Source: Gammaproteobacteria bacterium (lineage in GTDB: Bacteria; Pseudomonadota; Gammaproteobacteria; Pseudomonadales; Azotimanducaceae). Taken from it: 9,489 nt of DNA. The stretch is taken from contig JABIVN010000567.1 in NCBI GenBank assembly GCA_018667205.1, positions 1 to 9,489 of the forward strand, written 5' to 3'. Shown here in pieces: positions 6,191-9,489 of the stretch. Within the stretch, counting starts at the first letter, position 1, and each line of letters starts with the position of its first letter. The position numbers and the translations under genes are program-made. The notes under the pieces were generated by a model. It was not told where the DNA came from, searched no databases, and saw only the letters and a program-made list of their open reading frames with translations.

Positions 6191-6198
6191 AGGAAAGG
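6191..6198 (+). promoter_or_regulatory. Ribosome binding site deciding the TTG start of holC
   Basis: AGGAAAGG ends six bases before the TTG at 6205. No ATG lies near in frame, so the rare start codon is well supported and may keep chi expression low. Confidence 0.7.
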
Positions 6199-6204
6199 CG
6201 ACTT

Positions 6205-6615
6205 TTGACTAGAATCGATTTTTATCAGACATCAGGCGACGAGCATGCTTTTGCTTGTCGGCTGATTGATCTGGTTTACAGGAAGGGCCACCGAATTTAT
6301 GTACACACCGCGACCGAAGAACAGGCCAAGATCCTGAACGAGCAGTTGTGGACCTTTAAGGAAGATAGTTACGTGCCGCATTCGCTGCATTCAGAGGCAA
6401 TAGACGTTCCCATCAAGATTGGCTTCGATCATGAGCCTGAAGAACACCAGGACGTGCTAATTAACCTTTCCGGTCAGATTCCGCATTTCTTCTCCAGGTT
6501 CGACCGGGTTGCAGAGGTCGTTCCCGTCGACCAAAATAGTCGAAAATCCGCCCGTGAGAACTACGCGTATTACAAAGAACGCGGTTATGTTCTGAACTAC
6601 CACGAAATTAACTGA
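6205..6615 (+). CDS. holC: DNA polymerase III chi subunit HolC
   Basis: A 136-residue subunit of the replicative polymerase clamp loader. Chi pairs with psi (HolD) and links the clamp loader to single-strand binding protein. Family features are the N-terminal IDFYQTSGDEHAFACRL, the ATEEQAKILNEQLWTF segment (37-52), the FKEDSYVPHSLH stretch (52-63) corresponding to the conserved VPH element of chi, DVLINLSG (83-90), and the C-terminal ARENYAYYKERGYVLNYHE. The start is a TTG at 6205, supported by AGGAAAGG at 6191-6198 six bases upstream and by family alignment at the N-terminus. It lies 32 bp after pepA and 28 bp before the next gene, so co-transcription is likely. The pepA-holC-valS linkage is the common gammaproteobacterial one. 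Confidence 0.94.
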   Translation: MTRIDFYQTSGDEHAFACRLIDLVYRKGHRIYVHTATEEQAKILNEQLWTFKEDSYVPHSLHSEAIDVPIKIGFDHEPEEHQDVLINLSGQIPHFFSRFDRVAEVVPVDQNSRKSARENYAYYKERGYVLNYHEIN

Positions 6616-6643
6616 TACAGGAAAAAAGGCCGACCTGCGATAT

Positions 6644-6997
6644 ATGGAAGACGACGAGAACAAACCTGGCGTTACCCAGATCCCATTGATTCACGACCTG
6701 GCAACTGTCTCATCGCTGCTTTTAAAAACACCAGACAGACACCCGAGGCCGTCTCAACACTCGTACAAAAAGAAACGCCAACATCCTCCTGGATATGATC
6801 CAGACACCGTTGATCTATTTAAGGACATTCTTGGCACTGTTGCATTTGCCAATGAAGACGGCCGAAGCACCCCGAAACGGGACAGCACACAGAAGACCTG
6901 CGACACTAGCAATGAGTTTGACGAGCGCCTTCGAGCAACACTGAGTGATGAGTTGAAAACCATTCTGAAACACCTGAAAGACCAGCACGAGACTTGA
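6644..6997 (+). CDS. Hydrophilic small protein between holC and purU
   Basis: A 117-residue protein of unrecognised function. The N-terminus is acidic, with a short motif TQIPLIHDLATV (11-22) that resembles the IPVLxDVV-type motif I recall in proteins encoded at the same place, between holC and valS, in pseudomonads (PA3833-like). The middle (30-90) is low-complexity, rich in Lys, Arg, Pro, Asp and Ser, and probably disordered; the C-terminus (92-114) looks like one amphipathic helix. No signal peptide or membrane segment is present. The ATG at 6644 has only a distant GGAAAAAAGG upstream; a CTG at 6635 sits at normal spacing from that AAGG and would add three residues. It ends two bases before the likely purU ATG, so the two are translationally close. 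Location suggests a replication- or translation-linked accessory role, but this is guesswork. Confidence 0.75.
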   Translation: MEDDENKPGVTQIPLIHDLATVSSLLLKTPDRHPRPSQHSYKKKRQHPPGYDPDTVDLFKDILGTVAFANEDGRSTPKRDSTQKTCDTSNEFDERLRATLSDELKTILKHLKDQHET

Positions 6998-6999
6998 AC

Positions 7000-7839
7000 A
7001 TGGACTACATCATCACCCTATCGTGCCCAGACAAACCCGGCCTGGTGCTGGCTGTGTCAAGTTGGCTGGTAGCCAATACGTGTAACATTCTGGACAGCGA
7101 TCAGTTTCGAGACGGCTCCAATAATACATTCTTTATGAGGATTCACTTCGAGGGGGAAGCCAAATTTAAAGCACTCGAGCATTCCTTCGAACCCATCGCC
7201 ACAGGGAGCCAAATGAATTGGCAAATATGGCCCTGCGCGCAAAAGCCCAAAGTCCTTGTCATGGTTTCAAAGCAGGATCACTGTCTGACCGACCTATTAT
7301 TTCGGGAAAAAAATGGCGAACTGCCAATAGAAATCGCACTGATAGCCTCCAATCACCTTAACGCCGAACCCATCGCAGCAGCAGAAAACATAGATTTCAG
7401 GCACCTGCCCATCGCCCCTGACTCAAAAACAGCACAAGAGACCTTACTGCTTGAGGAGATCGAACGCAGGAACATCAACGTGGTCGTGCTAGCTCGATAT
7501 ATGCAGATCTTGTCACCCGAGTTCTGTCAGGCGATGACCGGCAAGATCATCAACATTCATCATTCCTTCCTACCTGGATTCAAGGGCGCAAGGCCCTACC
7601 ATCAGGCGTTTGAACACGGGGTCAAACTCATCGGGGCTACTGCCCACTATGTCACCGCCGAACTGGACGAAGGTCCGATTATAGAACAGGGCATCGAACG
7701 GGTAGGTCATCGAAGCACCGTCGCTGATCTTGTCAACGTTGGCAGAGACATTGAAAGAATCGTTCTTGCCAAGGCCGTCAAATATCATGCGGAGCACCGG
7801 GTACTGCTGAACGACCACAGAACGGTAGTATTCCACTGA
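7000..7839 (+). CDS. purU: Formyltetrahydrofolate deformylase PurU
   Basis: A 279-residue cytosolic enzyme that hydrolyses 10-formyl-THF to formate and THF, balancing one-carbon units and supplying formate for PurT in purine synthesis. An N-terminal ACT domain (about 1-78, beginning IITLSCPDKPGLV) would be the regulatory part; in E. coli methionine activates and glycine inhibits. The catalytic formyltransferase-fold domain (about 84-275) carries KIINIHHSFLPGFKGARPY (182-200), giving Asn185 and His187, and ELDEGPII (221-228), giving Asp223; these form the Asn-His-Asp set of this fold. The double-domain layout and IHHSFLP separate PurU from PurN. The ATG at 7000 is preferred because GAGA lies seven bases upstream; a TTG at 6994 would overlap the preceding gene by 4 bp and add two residues. 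Its place between the holC-linked gene and valS is not the arrangement I know from pseudomonads. Confidence 0.95.
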   Translation: MDYIITLSCPDKPGLVLAVSSWLVANTCNILDSDQFRDGSNNTFFMRIHFEGEAKFKALEHSFEPIATGSQMNWQIWPCAQKPKVLVMVSKQDHCLTDLLFREKNGELPIEIALIASNHLNAEPIAAAENIDFRHLPIAPDSKTAQETLLLEEIERRNINVVVLARYMQILSPEFCQAMTGKIINIHHSFLPGFKGARPYHQAFEHGVKLIGATAHYVTAELDEGPIIEQGIERVGHRSTVADLVNVGRDIERIVLAKAVKYHAEHRVLLNDHRTVVFH

Positions 7840-7884
7840 GACCCACCCCTGCCAGACAGACCTCCAAAAAGGTCACACCGCGTG

Positions 7885-7890
7885 TATAAT
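7885..7890 (+). promoter_or_regulatory. Likely -10 box of the valS promoter
   Basis: A perfect TATAAT preceded directly by TG. The hexamer 17 bp upstream (CTCCAA) is a poor -35 match, so this promoter may rely on an activator. Transcription from it would give a leader of about 75 nt before the valS ATG, so valS need not depend on read-through from purU. Confidence 0.5.
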
Positions 7891-7899
7891 CGTGCCTTT

Positions 7900-7939
7900 C
7901 CTGATTATCATGGGCCTTTCAGCTTTTCAGATCATCAGG
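7900..7939 (+). other. Imperfect hairpin in the valS leader
   Basis: CCTGATTATC (7900-7909) pairs with GATCATCAGG (7930-7939) at nine of ten positions, with a 20-nt loop. A 7-bp direct repeat GCCTTTC occurs at 7894-7900 and 7914-7920. The hairpin would begin close to the predicted transcript start. No T-run follows, so it does not look like a simple terminator. None of the conserved T-box elements is recognisable, and T-boxes are not expected in this lineage. Confidence 0.4.
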
Positions 7940-7971
7940 TTTCGACAACTTTTTAGCGACACCATTAGATC

Positions 7972-9489
7972 ATGAGCAAGTATTCACCTCAGGACATCGA
8001 ACAATCCTGGTACCAGAAATGGGAAGAGAACAATCACTTCGCCCCCTCGGGTCAGGGTGAACCCTACAGCATCGCGATTCCACCCCCCAACGTAACGGGC
8101 AACCTTCATATGGGCCATGCCTTCCAGCACAGTCTTGTGGATTCTCTGATTCGTTACCAGCGTATGAGCGGCAAAAACACCCTTTGGCAAATGGGTACAG
8201 ACCATGCCGGTATCGCAACCCAGATGCTGGTAACCGAACAACTTGCAGCGCAGGGCATCAAACCACTCGATATTGGTCGAGAAGCTTTCATCGACAAAGT
8301 CTGGGAGTGGAAGGAGGAGTCCGGGGGAACCATATCAAAACAACTGAGACGCCTTGGCGCCTCTCTTCACTGGGAAACAGAGCGATTCACCCTAGATGAA
8401 GGTTTGTCGGAAGCCGTTCTTGAGGTGTTCGTGCGCCTTCACGAAGAAGGCTTGATCTATCGCGGCAAACGCCTAGTGAACTGGGACCCTGTTCTAAAAA
8501 CATCGATCTCTGATCTTGAGGTTCAAAGCGAGGAAGAACAAGGCCATCTCTGGCACTTTCGCTATCCTGTGGCAGACGAACCGGGAGCGTTTCTGGTCGT
8601 TGCAACGACCCGTCCGGAAACCATGCTGGGTGATACGGCTGTCGCTGTCAGCCCTAATGATGACCGCTACAAGGCGATGGTGGGGAAAGAAATTATCCTT
8701 CCTCTCACTGATCGACGCATTCCAATCATCGCTGATCAGTACGTTGATATGGCCTTTGGCACAGGGTGCGTCAAGATCACGCCCGCTCATGACTTCAATG
8801 ACTATGATGTCGGTCATCGCCACGACCTGCCAATCATTAATATTTTAAACGAAGACGCCAGCCTCAACGATGAGGTCCCTGAGAAGTACCGAGGAATGGA
8901 CCGTTTCGAAGCCCGCAAGGCGGTTATCGCAGACTTGGACGCATTGGGCCTGCTGGACAAGGTAGAAGATCACACCATGGCGGTACCGCGTGGCGAAAGG
9001 TCCGGCGTCGTTGTTGAACCTTTCCTTTCCGATCAATGGTTTGTCGATATCAAACCGCTCGCCGAACCGGCCATTAAAGCGGTCGAGGACGGCACCATTG
9101 AATTCATTCCGAAAAATGCGGAGAACATCTACTTCTCATGGATGAGAAACATCGAAGACTGGTGTATCTCCAGACAGCTTTGGTGGGGACATCGAATTCC
9201 CGCCTGGTATGACACCGATGGCAACATCTATGTAGGCCGCAGTGAACAAGAAGCCCGAGACAAACATAGCCTGGAGGCAACCGTCGAACTTATGCAGGAT
9301 CCCGATGTTTTGGATACCTGGTTCTCCTCGGCCCTTTGGACTTTCTCTACCCTGGGCTGGCCCGAACAGACCAAGGAACTAGAAACGTTTCACTCTACTG
9401 ACATTATGGTGACAGGACACGACATCATCAGCCTGTGGGTTTCCCGCATGATCATGATGACGATGAAATTTACCGGCGAAGTCCCCTTC
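7972..9489 (+). CDS. valS: Valyl-tRNA synthetase ValS (5' part, cut by window edge)
   Basis: The first 506 residues of an enzyme of about 950 residues; the frame is open to the last base. It charges tRNA-Val in the cytosol and is an essential class Ia synthetase. [15 protein letters not shown] (37-51) contains the HIGH signature as HMGH (46-49). [10 protein letters not shown] and WKEESGGTI follow as in other ValRS. The CP1 editing domain is present: [13 protein letters not shown] (211-223) and [12 protein letters not shown] (270-281), whose Asp274 is the expected residue for deacylating Thr-tRNA-Val. The segment after INILNED is shorter than in E. coli. [16 protein letters not shown] and [12 protein letters not shown] follow in order; KMSKS lies beyond the window. 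An in-frame TAG two codons before the ATG fixes the start, although the Shine-Dalgarno sequence is weak. Near the end it reads [10 protein letters not shown] where E. coli has SGFDIIFFW. Confidence 0.97.
   Translation, partial: MSKYSPQDIEQSWYQKWEENNHFAPSGQGEPYSIAIPPPNVTGNLHMGHAFQHSLVDSLIRYQRMSGKNTLWQMGTDHAGIATQMLVTEQLAAQGIKPLDIGREAFIDKVWEWKEESGGTISKQLRRLGASLHWETERFTLDEGLSEAVLEVFVRLHEEGLIYRGKRLVNWDPVLKTSISDLEVQSEEEQGHLWHFRYPVADEPGAFLVVATTRPETMLGDTAVAVSPNDDRYKAMVGKEIILPLTDRRIPIIADQYVDMAFGTGCVKITPAHDFNDYDVGHRHDLPIINILNEDASLNDEVPEKYRGMDRFEARKAVIADLDALGLLDKVEDHTMAVPRGERSGVVVEPFLSDQWFVDIKPLAEPAIKAVEDGTIEFIPKNAENIYFSWMRNIEDWCISRQLWWGHRIPAWYDTDGNIYVGRSEQEARDKHSLEATVELMQDPDVLDTWFSSALWTFSTLGWPEQTKELETFHSTDIMVTGHDIISLWVSRMIMMTMKFTGEVPF

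Larger units (their letters stand above)
7840..7971. other. purU-valS intergenic region
   Basis: This 132-bp gap has no ORF. It holds a weak dyad GACCT/AGGTC (7859-7863 and 7870-7874) without a T-run, the TATAAT box, the GCCTTTC repeats and the leader hairpin. No recognisable terminator for purU is seen. Confidence 0.6.

Noticed and set aside
7859..7874. GACCT/AGGTC dyad after purU as a terminator
   Set aside because: Only 5 bp of stem and no T-run after it.
7970..8823. Several open frames on both strands across the start of valS
   Set aside because: The valS frame from 7972 translates without interruption with the HMGH and editing motifs, so the others are shadows.

Overview
The window looks like an ordinary chromosomal stretch of a gammaproteobacterium with moderate G+C. 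The evidence is the block pepA - holC - small gene - valS with divergent lptF, a neighbourhood known from Pseudomonas-type genomes, plus an LPS exporter subunit and a periplasmic MltB-type transglycosylase, which require an outer membrane. The desaturase and the small Cys-rich CPXCG protein fit a free-living, possibly marine, member of the group. The genus cannot be named from the sequence. No mobile element, CRISPR array, tRNA or rRNA is visible.

Layout. Positions 1-214 hold a tiny Lys-rich ORF on the minus strand. A 145-bp divergent intergenic region (215-359) with an imperfect direct repeat and two small dyads leads into a membrane fatty acid desaturase (360-1193, +). Its stop codon runs into a degenerate 11-bp tandem repeat (1189-1294), which fills most of the convergent gap before a CPXCG Cys-rich protein (1313-1504, -). 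A PaaI-type hotdog thioesterase (1555-1959, +) meets an MltB-family lytic transglycosylase (1956-2993, -) tail to tail, with overlapping stop codons. An RDD membrane protein (3023-3460, +) starts 29 bp from the transglycosylase start and converges on lptF (3481-4584, -).

lptF and pepA are divergent across a 94-bp region holding two identical copies of a 15-bp element, each containing the dyad GGGC-AATA-GCCC, 23 bp apart. From there a rightward gene series runs pepA (4679-6172), holC (6205-6615), an uncharacterised hydrophilic small protein (6644-6997), purU (7000-7839), and, after a 132-bp gap with a TATAAT box and an imperfect hairpin, valS (7972 to the window edge, first 506 residues only).

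The genes fall into an envelope group (desaturase, transglycosylase, RDD protein, LptF) and a cytosolic housekeeping group (leucyl aminopeptidase, DNA polymerase III chi, formyl-THF deformylase, valyl-tRNA synthetase). Chi and ValRS are linked in many gammaproteobacteria. I see no new multi-gene system. The best leads are non-coding: the 11-bp phased array with three GATC sites, the twin dyads between lptF and pepA, and the valS leader. Two context oddities are the absence of lptG next to lptF and the presence of purU between the holC-linked gene and valS.
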